Positions 1 through 5,735 of a stretch of DNA of 5,735 bases are shown here, one piece after another. The notes below the pieces were generated by a model that saw only the letters and a list, made by a program, of their open reading frames with translations, did no database searches and was not told the origin of the DNA. The DNA comes from an uncultured Clostridia bacterium (GTDB lineage: Bacteria; Bacillota; Clostridia; Lachnospirales; Lachnospiraceae), in assembly GCA_946614685.1 (NCBI GenBank), contig CAMOHF010000086.1, positions 1 through 5,735 of the forward strand. Reading direction: 5' to 3'. The translations under genes were made by a program, and so were the position numbers. The number at the start of each line of letters is the position of its first letter. Position 1 is the stretch's first letter.

Positions 1-51
1 CGTAAGCCGTTCTATATATGTATCCACCTCACCCCGGTACAATTCGATGGG
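1..51 (-). pseudogene. hemZ: Continuation of the hemZ frame beyond the TAA (partial, runs off window)
   Basis: Immediately after the TAA, in the same reading frame, the minus strand encodes PIELYRGEVDTYIERLT. This looks like the normal continuation of a HemZ or HemN-like radical-SAM domain, where the CxxxCxxC segment is followed by a helix leading into the barrel. Because the frame is unchanged across the stop, the interruption is either a single nonsense substitution or a base-calling artefact, not a simple frameshift. The remainder of the gene, about 300 residues, lies beyond the left edge and cannot be judged. Whether it should be called a pseudogene depends on confirming the TAA. Confidence 0.7.
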
Positions 52-591
52 TTAAGAGGTAAACGAACAGTATAAACATCTGCTCGGACAAAACGGAATT
101 CCGATATACAGACAGTAATCATCTGCCGCAAGTCCCGTGAGCAGTCGGATCTCATGCTGTGCCACATCAAGCGCCAGCTCCGTCTTCGCCTCGGATACCT
201 CATAGACCTCACGGTACATCCGGCGAATATCATCCGGCGTCTCGCCCTCCTGAAGCGCTTTCATGGCAATCTTCGTGGGACGCATCCCCGTCAGATCTCC
301 CCAAGGAAGTACGCGTCCGGTCTTTGCCGAAAGCAAGTGATAGATCGCAAGCTTGATCGCATTCCGGAAGTTTTGTCTATCCTTGTAGTCACCGCTGGCA
401 CGTTCCGTGCCGGTGACCGCTCCGTCCTCCAAAATGTGCAGTGTCGCCCCCGTGTCGTCATAGTCGCAGACAAGTGTAAAGCGCGCATCCGCATCTTCCT
501 TCTCCGAAATATCCTCTCCCGGATAAAAAGCCATCAGCATTGCGCGCAGATCGTTATTGTATTCGTGACTGTTTTCAAGCAGGCGGATCAT
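52..591 (-). CDS. hemZ: HemZ-type coproporphyrinogen dehydrogenase, N-terminal part, cut short by in-frame TAA
   Basis: HemZ proteins are radical-SAM enzymes annotated as oxygen-independent coproporphyrinogen III dehydrogenase; many Clostridial members are of unproven activity. The open part is 179 residues. It has the HemZ-specific N-terminal region (about 1-157, including LPWGDLTGMRPTK at 95-107) and then the start of the radical-SAM domain, YIGIPFCPSRCLYCSF. The three [4Fe-4S] cysteines are Cys168, Cys172 and Cys175 (CxxxCxxC). Full HemZ proteins are roughly 450-500 residues, but here TAA at 54-52 ends translation four codons after Cys175. The frame then continues with family-like sequence to the edge, so the gene appears interrupted, not naturally short. 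A truncated product would lack almost the whole catalytic barrel and should be inactive. ATG 591 overlaps the stop of the upstream hydrolase gene and has GGAG 5 nt upstream. Confidence 0.88.
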   Translation of the reverse strand: MIRLLENSHEYNNDLRAMLMAFYPGEDISEKEDADARFTLVCDYDDTGATLHILEDGAVTGTERASGDYKDRQNFRNAIKLAIYHLLSAKTGRVLPWGDLTGMRPTKIAMKALQEGETPDDIRRMYREVYEVSEAKTELALDVAQHEIRLLTGLAADDYCLYIGIPFCPSRCLYCSFTS

Positions 592-601
592 AGAAACTCC
601 A
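588..601 (-). promoter_or_regulatory. ATGA stop/start overlap and ribosome-binding site of hemZ
   Basis: Bases 591-588 read ATGA on the minus strand, combining the hemZ ATG with the TGA of the MBL-fold hydrolase gene. TGGAG at 601-597, inside the hydrolase coding sequence, is the ribosome-binding site with 5 nt spacing. This arrangement is typical of translational coupling, so hemZ expression probably depends on translation of the upstream gene. Confidence 0.8.
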
Positions 602-1229
602 CATAGGGGTTGTTCTCTTTTTCGTGCCCCACAGTCGTCTTGGCGTAGTGCCCGGTGTAGATCACCGTGTCCTCCGGCAGCGTGAAGATCTTCTCGCGGA
701 TACTCTCGCCGAGCGCACGCTCATCGCCCGTCGGATAGTCTGTACGTCCGATGCTCTCGAAGAAGATGGTATCTCCCGCATAAAGCATCTTGTTCTCTTC
801 GAAGTAAAAGCACATACCGCCGGCCGTATGTCCCGGAGTCAGGATGCAGCGCACCTTTGTGCCGAGCAGATCGATCTCCTCACCGTCGGAAAGCCAGACA
901 TCCGCCGATATAGAGTAGGCTTGTCCGAACATCTCGGAGAGGTTCTTCATGGGATCCGCAAGCAAGGCCTGCTCTTCCTTCGCCGCATAGACCTTGATCT
1001 CGGGATAGAGTTTCCGGAGCTGATCCACTGCACCGATATGATCGGCGTGGCCGTGTGTAAGCAGGATCGCCACGGGATGAATGTTTTGATTGTCGTAGAG
1101 ATTCTTTAGGAAATCTCCTCTTGCCGCAGGGTCGACGATGGCCGCCTCGCGGGTATCGGTGTTCACCACCGTATAGCAATTGGTTCCGATGGGACCAAGT
1201 ACATTTGTGATCTGAATCAGATTCTGCAT
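588..1229 (-). CDS. MBL-fold metallo-hydrolase, glyoxalase II-like (YqgX type)
   Basis: This 213-residue protein belongs to the metallo-beta-lactamase superfamily, in the group often labelled hydroxyacylglutathione hydrolase-like. It carries the zinc motif THGHADH (58-64: His59, His61, Asp63, His64), then TPGHTAGG (131-138, His134), AGDTIF (151-156, Asp153) and TGHYAKTT (192-199, His194), so all expected metal ligands are present. True glyoxalase II enzymes are about 250-260 residues, with a C-terminal helical substrate-binding domain. This protein ends just after the MBL core, like the short Firmicutes and archaeal forms, so glutathione-thioester hydrolysis should not be assumed. ATG 1229 is preceded by AAAGGA with 6 nt spacing, 18 nt after the rel stop. 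Its TGA overlaps the hemZ ATG. No signal peptide or membrane segment is seen, so it is probably cytoplasmic. The substrate is unknown. Confidence 0.92.
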   Translation of the reverse strand: MQNLIQITNVLGPIGTNCYTVVNTDTREAAIVDPAARGDFLKNLYDNQNIHPVAILLTHGHADHIGAVDQLRKLYPEIKVYAAKEEQALLADPMKNLSEMFGQAYSISADVWLSDGEEIDLLGTKVRCILTPGHTAGGMCFYFEENKMLYAGDTIFFESIGRTDYPTGDERALGESIREKIFTLPEDTVIYTGHYAKTTVGHEKENNPYVEFL

Positions 1230-1247
1230 AGGTTATCCTTTCGACTG

Positions 1248-3491
1248 TCAACCGGTCGTACGCTCAATGTCGATCACGCCGTTTAAGGCACGGAGTTTCG
1301 TCATAATACGCTTTAATGCATCCTGGGAGGAGATCTCGAATCTTACGTCGATGGTCGCTCCGCCCCGCTTATTGGTACGGACATTCAGTCCGGTCATGTT
1401 GATGTTCTCTTCGTTAAATGTCTTGGAAAGCTGAAATACCAGTCCCTTGACTTCAGTTGCGTAGATCACAAGTTCCGCCGTGTAAAGCGACTCTCCGCCG
1501 TCGGACCACTCGGCCTCGATCAGACGGTTTCTGTCAAACTCGTCCATGGAAGCGATGTTCACGCAGTCCGTACGATGGATCGATATACCGCGTCCGCGCG
1601 TGATATAACCGACGATCTCGTCTCCGGGCACCGGTGCGCAGCACTTGGAAAAACGTACCGCCACATCATCCATACCCTTGACGATGATACCGCCCTTCGC
1701 CGCATTGCCGCGACCTGGGGTATTGATCTTCTCGAGGATCTGGGACTCGGTGATCTTCTTTTCCGCCTCACGCTTCTGTTCCTCCAAGAGACGGTTTACG
1801 ATCTGTCCTTCCTTGATACCGCCGTGTCCGATGGATGCCATCAGCGCATCCCAGGTGGCGAAGTTGTATCTCTTTAAGACACTCTCCGTAAACTCCGGGG
1901 TGAGAAGCTCCGGAAGGGAGATACCCTTGCTCTTGCAGTATGCGAGCATAGCGTCTCTTCCACGCTGGATATTGTCGGTCTTGTTCTCCTGTCTGAACCA
2001 CTGGTTGATCTTCGTCTTCGCCTGAGAACTCTTCACCACGGAGAGCCAGTCACGACTGGGTCCCTTGGAGTTCTGTGAAGTGATGATCTCGACACGGTCT
2101 CCGTTCTTCAAGACGGTCTCGATAGGTACCTGACGTCCGTTCACGCGCGCACCGATCAGCTGATTGCCGACGGCGGTATGAATGATGTAGGCGAAGTCGA
2201 TGGGCGTGGAGCCTGCGGGAAGCGTCTTCACATCTCCCGCCGGTGTAAAGCAGTACACCTGATCCGAGAAGAGGTCGAAGTCCGTCTTGACGAAGCTCAT
2301 GAACTCGCGGTTGTCCTTGGTATCCGTCTGCCACTCGAGCACCTGACGGAGCCAGTTCATCTTCTGCTCTTCGCTCGCCTTGCCGCCCGCGCCCTCCTTG
2401 TACTTCCAGTGGGCTGCGATACCATACTCAGCCGTCTTGTGCATCTCGTAGGTACGGATCTGAATCTCGAAGGGACGTCCTCCGGGCCCGATCAGCGTCG
2501 TATGCAGCGACTGGTACATATTCGCCTTCGGCATGGCGATATAATCTTTGAATCGCCCGGGAATGGGCTTGTATCTTTCATGGATCAAGCCAAGGGCCGC
2601 ATAGCAGTCTCTGACCGTCTCGACCTTGATGCGGATCGCATGTACGTCGTAGATCTGATCAAGGGTCTTGCCCTGGGTCTTCATCTTCTTGTAAATGGAG
2701 AAGAGATGCTTCACACGTCCGTCTACCTCGGCAGGAATGCCGGAAGCGCGCATATAATCGCGAATCTCCTCTACCATATGATTGATAAAGTCTTCGCTGG
2801 CGTGAAGTCGAACGCTCACCTCCTCCTTGAGCTGCTTGTACTCTTCGGGGTAGAGGTACTGCATGGAAAGATCGTCGAGTTCGATCTTGATACGCGAAAT
2901 ACCGAGTCTGTGTGCGATGGGCGCGTAGATGTCCATCGTCTCTCTCGACTTCTCGATCTGCTTCTGAGGCGACTGATACTGCATCGTCCGGAGATTGTGC
3001 AGTCTGTCCGCAAGTTTGATCAGGATCACGCGGATATCCTTCGCCATGGCGAGGAACATCTTTCGAAGGTTCTCGGCCTGGATCTCGATCTTGTCCTGTG
3101 AGAGATCGAGCTGTGTCAGCTTTGTAACGCCGTCAACCAAAATGGCGACCTCTTCGGAAAACTCCCTCGACACATCCTCGTAGGTCATCTCCGTATCCTC
3201 GATCACATCGTGGAGGATACCTGCCACGATGGTCTCCTTGTCGAGTTCGAGCTCCGCTAGGATGATGGCCACACAGAGCGGATGAATGATATAGGGTTCA
3301 CCGGACTTGCGCTTCTGTCCCTCGTGCATCTTGTCGGCCACATGATAGGCCTTCTCGATCACCGCAAGATCCGAGGAGGGATGATATCTCTTGACTGTCT
3401 CGATCAGTTTGGCAAACAGCTCTTCCGCCGGCGTATAATCGTCCGGTTTGCTGATCTCATTATGAAATGAATTATGTGTTTCTTCAGCCAT
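1248..3491 (-). CDS. rel: Bifunctional (p)ppGpp synthetase/hydrolase, Rel (RelA/SpoT long form)
   Basis: Rel makes (p)ppGpp by pyrophosphoryl transfer from ATP to GTP or GDP and also degrades it, controlling the stringent response from the ribosome. From ATG 3491 the product is 747 residues, the usual length for long RSH proteins. The N-terminal HD hydrolase domain has GILHDVIEDT (about 91-100, His-Asp at 94-95) and KLADRLHNLRTM (159-170). The synthetase domain has GRFKDYIAMPKANMYQSLHTT (about 312-332) and EIQIRT (342-347). Its RFKD is the RXKD form associated with bifunctional Rel enzymes, not the EXDD form of monofunctional RelA. Next come the TGS domain (VYCFTPAGDVKTLPAGSTPIDFAY, about 412-435), a helical region, the Cys-rich zinc-finger-like region (FSKCCAPVPGDE, then HRTDC near 639-643), and a C-terminal ACT domain from about 672. 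No domain is lost. Start choice: GAAGGTGA lies 5 nt before ATG 3491, and an in-frame GTG at 3500 falls inside that site. Confidence 0.97.
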   Translation of the reverse strand: MAEETHNSFHNEISKPDDYTPAEELFAKLIETVKRYHPSSDLAVIEKAYHVADKMHEGQKRKSGEPYIIHPLCVAIILAELELDKETIVAGILHDVIEDTEMTYEDVSREFSEEVAILVDGVTKLTQLDLSQDKIEIQAENLRKMFLAMAKDIRVILIKLADRLHNLRTMQYQSPQKQIEKSRETMDIYAPIAHRLGISRIKIELDDLSMQYLYPEEYKQLKEEVSVRLHASEDFINHMVEEIRDYMRASGIPAEVDGRVKHLFSIYKKMKTQGKTLDQIYDVHAIRIKVETVRDCYAALGLIHERYKPIPGRFKDYIAMPKANMYQSLHTTLIGPGGRPFEIQIRTYEMHKTAEYGIAAHWKYKEGAGGKASEEQKMNWLRQVLEWQTDTKDNREFMSFVKTDFDLFSDQVYCFTPAGDVKTLPAGSTPIDFAYIIHTAVGNQLIGARVNGRQVPIETVLKNGDRVEIITSQNSKGPSRDWLSVVKSSQAKTKINQWFRQENKTDNIQRGRDAMLAYCKSKGISLPELLTPEFTESVLKRYNFATWDALMASIGHGGIKEGQIVNRLLEEQKREAEKKITESQILEKINTPGRGNAAKGGIIVKGMDDVAVRFSKCCAPVPGDEIVGYITRGRGISIHRTDCVNIASMDEFDRNRLIEAEWSDGGESLYTAELVIYATEVKGLVFQLSKTFNEENINMTGLNVRTNKRGGATIDVRFEISSQDALKRIMTKLRALNGVIDIERTTG

Positions 3492-3496
3492 CTGCC

Positions 3497-3504
3497 TCAC
3501 CTTC
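3497..3504 (-). promoter_or_regulatory. Ribosome-binding site of rel
   Basis: The minus strand reads GAAGGTGA, GGCAG, ATG. GAAGGTGA matches seven of eight bases of GGAGGTGA, the complement of the 16S rRNA 3' end, and sits 5 nt before ATG 3491. The in-frame GTG at 3500 lies within this site and so is an unlikely start. Confidence 0.82.
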
Positions 3505-3529
3505 TTTCTGTCTGAACTGCCGGTCTTAT

Positions 3530-4054
3530 CTATTCTCCGTCAAATGCAACAACCGTATCCACGTCGTACTTGGAAAGACGCTTTCTTCCGCCGAGTGCCG
3601 GAAGTTCGATCAGGAATACGATCTTGGCAACCTCTCCGCCGAGCTTTTCGACAAGCTTTGCGGCAGCCTCGATGGTACCGCCCGTTGCTGCAAGATCATC
3701 CACGATCACCACGCGCATGCCGGGCTTGATGGAGTCCTTGTGCAGCTCGATGGTGGCTGTGCCGTACTCAAGATCATAGGTCTGCTCTACGGTCTCGCGG
3801 GGCAGCTTGCCCTTCTTTCGGATGGGCACAAAGCCCTTGTGATTCTTGTAGGCAATGGGTGCACCGAACATGAAGCCTCTGGCCTCGATGCCCGCGATCA
3901 CATCATACTCCACGCCCTCAAGTTTCTCGTCAAGTTCGGTGATCGCAGCCTGGAATCCGTCCGGATCCTCAAGCACACTTGTAATGTCTCTGAACATAAT
4001 GCCGGGCTTCGGGAAGTCCGGGATGGTTGTAATATAATCTTTAACTGTCTTCAT
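3530..4054 (-). CDS. apt: Adenine phosphoribosyltransferase
   Basis: Apt is a soluble purine-salvage enzyme that converts adenine and PRPP to AMP and pyrophosphate. The 174-residue product starting MKTVKDYITT matches the usual family length of about 170-180. It has the N-terminal signature IPDFPKPGIMFRDIT (11-25), the loop GIEARGF (55-61), the basic loop RKKGKLP (79-85) and the PRPP-binding motif VVIVDDLAATGGT (115-127). ATG 4054 is chosen because AAGGAG lies 5 nt upstream. The longer frame opening with GTG 4117 would add 21 residues unlike Apt and would overlap recJ. The gene starts 10 nt after recJ and ends in TAG 38 nt before rel. The recJ-apt-rel order is common in Firmicutes. Linkage to rel fits the known connection between purine nucleotides, PRPP and (p)ppGpp; direct regulation is an inference. 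Confidence 0.97.
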   Translation of the reverse strand: MKTVKDYITTIPDFPKPGIMFRDITSVLEDPDGFQAAITELDEKLEGVEYDVIAGIEARGFMFGAPIAYKNHKGFVPIRKKGKLPRETVEQTYDLEYGTATIELHKDSIKPGMRVVIVDDLAATGGTIEAAAKLVEKLGGEVAKIVFLIELPALGGRKRLSKYDVDTVVAFDGE

Positions 4055-4059
4055 GTTAA

Positions 4060-4065
4060 CTCCTT
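4060..4065 (-). promoter_or_regulatory. Ribosome-binding site of apt
   Basis: The minus strand reads AAGGAG, then TTAAC, then ATG. This strong 5-nt-spaced Shine-Dalgarno sequence fixes the apt start at 4054. Its first base is also the last base of the recJ TGA, so ribosomes ending recJ translation stop right at the apt initiation site. Confidence 0.85.
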
Positions 4066-5735
4066 CACTGCTCTTCGGTATCTGACTTTCGATAATCTGC
4101 CGGTCGGATCTGCACACTCTCTCTGCCGCCGTAGGAATTGATCTCCGGATAGTAGAGAATATCGATTTTGATCCCGTTTGGCAAACCTCTTAACATTTTA
4201 TCACAATCTTCCTCGCCAAACCACATTTTTATGCGTTCTATAAAGGATTTCGCATCAAAATCCACAGCCTCCGCCGTAAACCCTTCCGCGCCGACCAGTT
4301 TCATGCGTATAAACTGTCCTTCCTTGCCAAACGTAGAAGCCGAGCGGATGCCGAGCCTTAACTCTCCGAAGAGGGGTTTTTCGTTTCCCTTTCCGAAGGG
4401 CGCAAGCTTCTCCAGGTCGCGGACAAGCGCGATGCTCGCATATGAAGTCGGCATGGGTACATCGATCCTTTTCACCGGAGTCAGATCCTGCTCCGTCAAA
4501 TGTTCCCGCGCATTGAGTTCTTTTCGGAAGTCATCGATCTTCTCCCTCGGAAGAGAGAATCCCGCCGCAAGCTCATGTCCACCGAACTTGGTGAGCAAAT
4601 GTGAAACTTCGGTCAAGGCATCGTACATATGATAGCCCTCGATGGATCTGCCGGAACCCTTGGCGCCTCCGTCCTCCGCATCCGTGATCACAAAGACCGG
4701 CTTGTAGAAGGCTTCTCTGACACGGCCTGCCACGATCCCGGCCAGGCTCTCGTGGAGCTTCGGAAGATAGACCACCAGCACGTGGTCCGATGCATGCATA
4801 GTTTCCACCTGTGCTATGGCTTCCTCCGTACCTGCCTTCGTCATGTCCTTGCGCTCGTTGTTTAGTTCAACGACCTTCTCTGCTTTCGCAAGCGCCTCCT
4901 CGCGAGTTTCAGAGAGAAGCAGGGCGAGTCCCTCCTTCGCACTTTCCAGTCGTCCGGTCGCATTGATGCAGGGACCGATCACAAAGCCCAGGTGATACGC
5001 GGACAGTTCCTTCTTCTCAAGGCCGTTTAAGGAAAGCAAAGCCTGCAATCCGTGATTATCGGTCAGCGGAAGCAGCTTCAAGCCTTCTCTTACGTAGATC
5101 CTGTTTTCTCCCGTAAGTGACATCACATCACAGACCGTGGCGATGGCCACATACTCGATGTATTTCTTTTCGTCCGGCCATGCAAGTCCCATTTCGGAGT
5201 ACAGCGCGCGGATGAATTTGTAGGCAACGGCAGCACCGCACAGTTCCTTATAAGGATAGGGACAATCCGGTCGTTTGATATCCACCACCGCATCCGCCGG
5301 CACCATCAGATACTTACGCGCGCCCGCGTCATCCGTCTCATAGGGCACCTCATGATGATCCGTCACGATCACGGTCATCCCGTATTTCTTGCCCAGCTCG
5401 ATGGCGGGAAATGCCGCGATACCGTTGTCACAGGTGATGATGGTGTCAACGCCGTCCGCATGTGCATCCTCGATCATGCGCTCATTGATGCCGTAGCCGT
5501 CCAGCTTTCTGTCCGGGATCTCGTAGGAGACATTCGCCCCCGCTTCGCGAAGTCCCATCAGCAGGATGTAGTTTGACATTACGCCGTCCACATCATAGTC
5601 GGAGATGATACGGATCTTCTTTCCCTCCCGGATCTTGGCCGACATAATCTTCACGGCTTTTGTCATATCCACCATCAGCGCCGGGTCTCCCACATCGGAA
5701 AGCGTTCCGTTTAAAAACTGCCTGATCGCATCCGG
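4065..5735 (-). CDS. recJ: Single-stranded-DNA-specific exonuclease RecJ (5' end outside window)
   Basis: RecJ is a cytoplasmic 5'-to-3' exonuclease acting on single-stranded DNA in recombination and repair. The visible part is 556 residues. The frame is open to the right edge and begins PDAIRQFLNGTLSD, an internal RecJ sequence, so an estimated 30-50 N-terminal residues are missing. DHH-domain metal-binding motifs are intact: SDYDVDG (visible residues 45-51), TCDNGI (101-106) and TDHHEVP (125-131). They are followed by NATGRL (258-263) and GSGRSIEGYHM (360-370). The DHHA1 signature GGHELAAGFS is at 385-394, and the OB-fold begins near LAPFGKGNEKPLF (444-456). The C-terminus is complete and ends in TGA. 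The apt ribosome-binding site touches this stop, which suggests co-transcription. A GTG at 5693 could be mistaken for a start, but conserved sequence continues upstream of it. No catalytic residue appears to be missing. Confidence 0.96.
   Translation of the reverse strand, partial: PDAIRQFLNGTLSDVGDPALMVDMTKAVKIMSAKIREGKKIRIISDYDVDGVMSNYILLMGLREAGANVSYEIPDRKLDGYGINERMIEDAHADGVDTIITCDNGIAAFPAIELGKKYGMTVIVTDHHEVPYETDDAGARKYLMVPADAVVDIKRPDCPYPYKELCGAAVAYKFIRALYSEMGLAWPDEKKYIEYVAIATVCDVMSLTGENRIYVREGLKLLPLTDNHGLQALLSLNGLEKKELSAYHLGFVIGPCINATGRLESAKEGLALLLSETREEALAKAEKVVELNNERKDMTKAGTEEAIAQVETMHASDHVLVVYLPKLHESLAGIVAGRVREAFYKPVFVITDAEDGGAKGSGRSIEGYHMYDALTEVSHLLTKFGGHELAAGFSLPREKIDDFRKELNAREHLTEQDLTPVKRIDVPMPTSYASIALVRDLEKLAPFGKGNEKPLFGELRLGIRSASTFGKEGQFIRMKLVGAEGFTAEAVDFDAKSFIERIKMWFGEEDCDKMLRGLPNGIKIDILYYPEINSYGGRESVQIRPADYRKSDTEEQ

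Noticed and set aside
154..1109. Plus-strand open frames of 150 and 161 codons opposite hemZ and the hydrolase gene
   Set aside because: They are shadows of conserved minus-strand genes, with Arg-, Leu- and His-rich translations typical of antisense frames.
2178..3101. 307-codon open frame on the plus strand opposite rel
   Set aside because: It lies wholly inside the conserved rel coding sequence, its translation resembles no family I know and lacks domain-like motifs, and the codon bias of rel is enough to keep the antisense frame open.
3492..3529. apt-rel gap examined for a terminator, attenuator or small RNA
   Set aside because: In 38 nt there is no stable inverted repeat followed by a T-run on the minus strand. 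Apart from the rel ribosome-binding site nothing can be supported.
4055..4117. Longer apt start at GTG 4117, adding 21 residues
   Set aside because: The extension overlaps the recJ C-terminus, is unlike Apt N-termini, and ignores the strong AAGGAG site in front of ATG 4054.
3467..4141. 224-codon open frame on the plus strand opposite apt and both of its flanks
   Set aside because: It is antisense to apt, the ends of recJ and rel and their intergenic gaps. No convincing protein signature is visible, and the minus-strand genes explain the region fully.
4195..4203. Possible extended -10 promoter element, TGATAAAAT on the minus strand, inside the end of recJ and upstream of apt
   Set aside because: No matching -35 hexamer at 16-18 nt spacing, and the bases encode ordinary RecJ residues in a locally AT-rich stretch. 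A chance match is likely; 5'-end mapping would settle it.

Overview
The window reads as a block of core housekeeping genes from a Firmicute, most likely a Clostridia member of the Lachnospiraceae type with moderate-to-high GC (about half or slightly more by eye). The basis is the gene order recJ - apt - rel - MBL-fold hydrolase - hemZ, together with strong purine-rich Shine-Dalgarno sites and family-typical Clostridial protein sequences. The lineage is inferred from gene order and protein style, not from a search. I see no mobile element, CRISPR array, RNA gene, phage gene or other accessory system.

All five genes lie on the minus strand, so transcription runs from high to low coordinates. 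recJ (5735-4065) enters from the right edge without its N-terminus. It is followed after 10 nt by apt (4054-3530), after 38 nt by the bifunctional (p)ppGpp synthetase/hydrolase rel (3491-1248), and after 18 nt by a small metallo-beta-lactamase-fold hydrolase (1229-588). That gene overlaps hemZ by 4 nt (ATGA), and hemZ runs off the left edge. The tight spacing, and the absence of any recognisable terminator or promoter between genes, suggest one polycistronic unit whose promoter lies outside the window.

Functionally the block joins single-strand DNA processing (RecJ), purine salvage (Apt), the stringent response (Rel), a probable thioester or glyoxalase-type hydrolase, and a radical-SAM coproporphyrinogen dehydrogenase-like protein. 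Apt and Rel are linked metabolically: Apt makes AMP from adenine and PRPP, and Rel makes the purine alarmone that restrains purine metabolism.

The one real anomaly is in hemZ. An in-frame TAA (54-52) falls four codons after the last cysteine of the radical-SAM CxxxCxxC motif. The same frame then continues with clearly family-like sequence to the window edge. Either hemZ is broken by a nonsense change here, or the base calls at this spot are wrong. Programmed readthrough is possible but has no positive support. The rest of the window is ordinary and intact.
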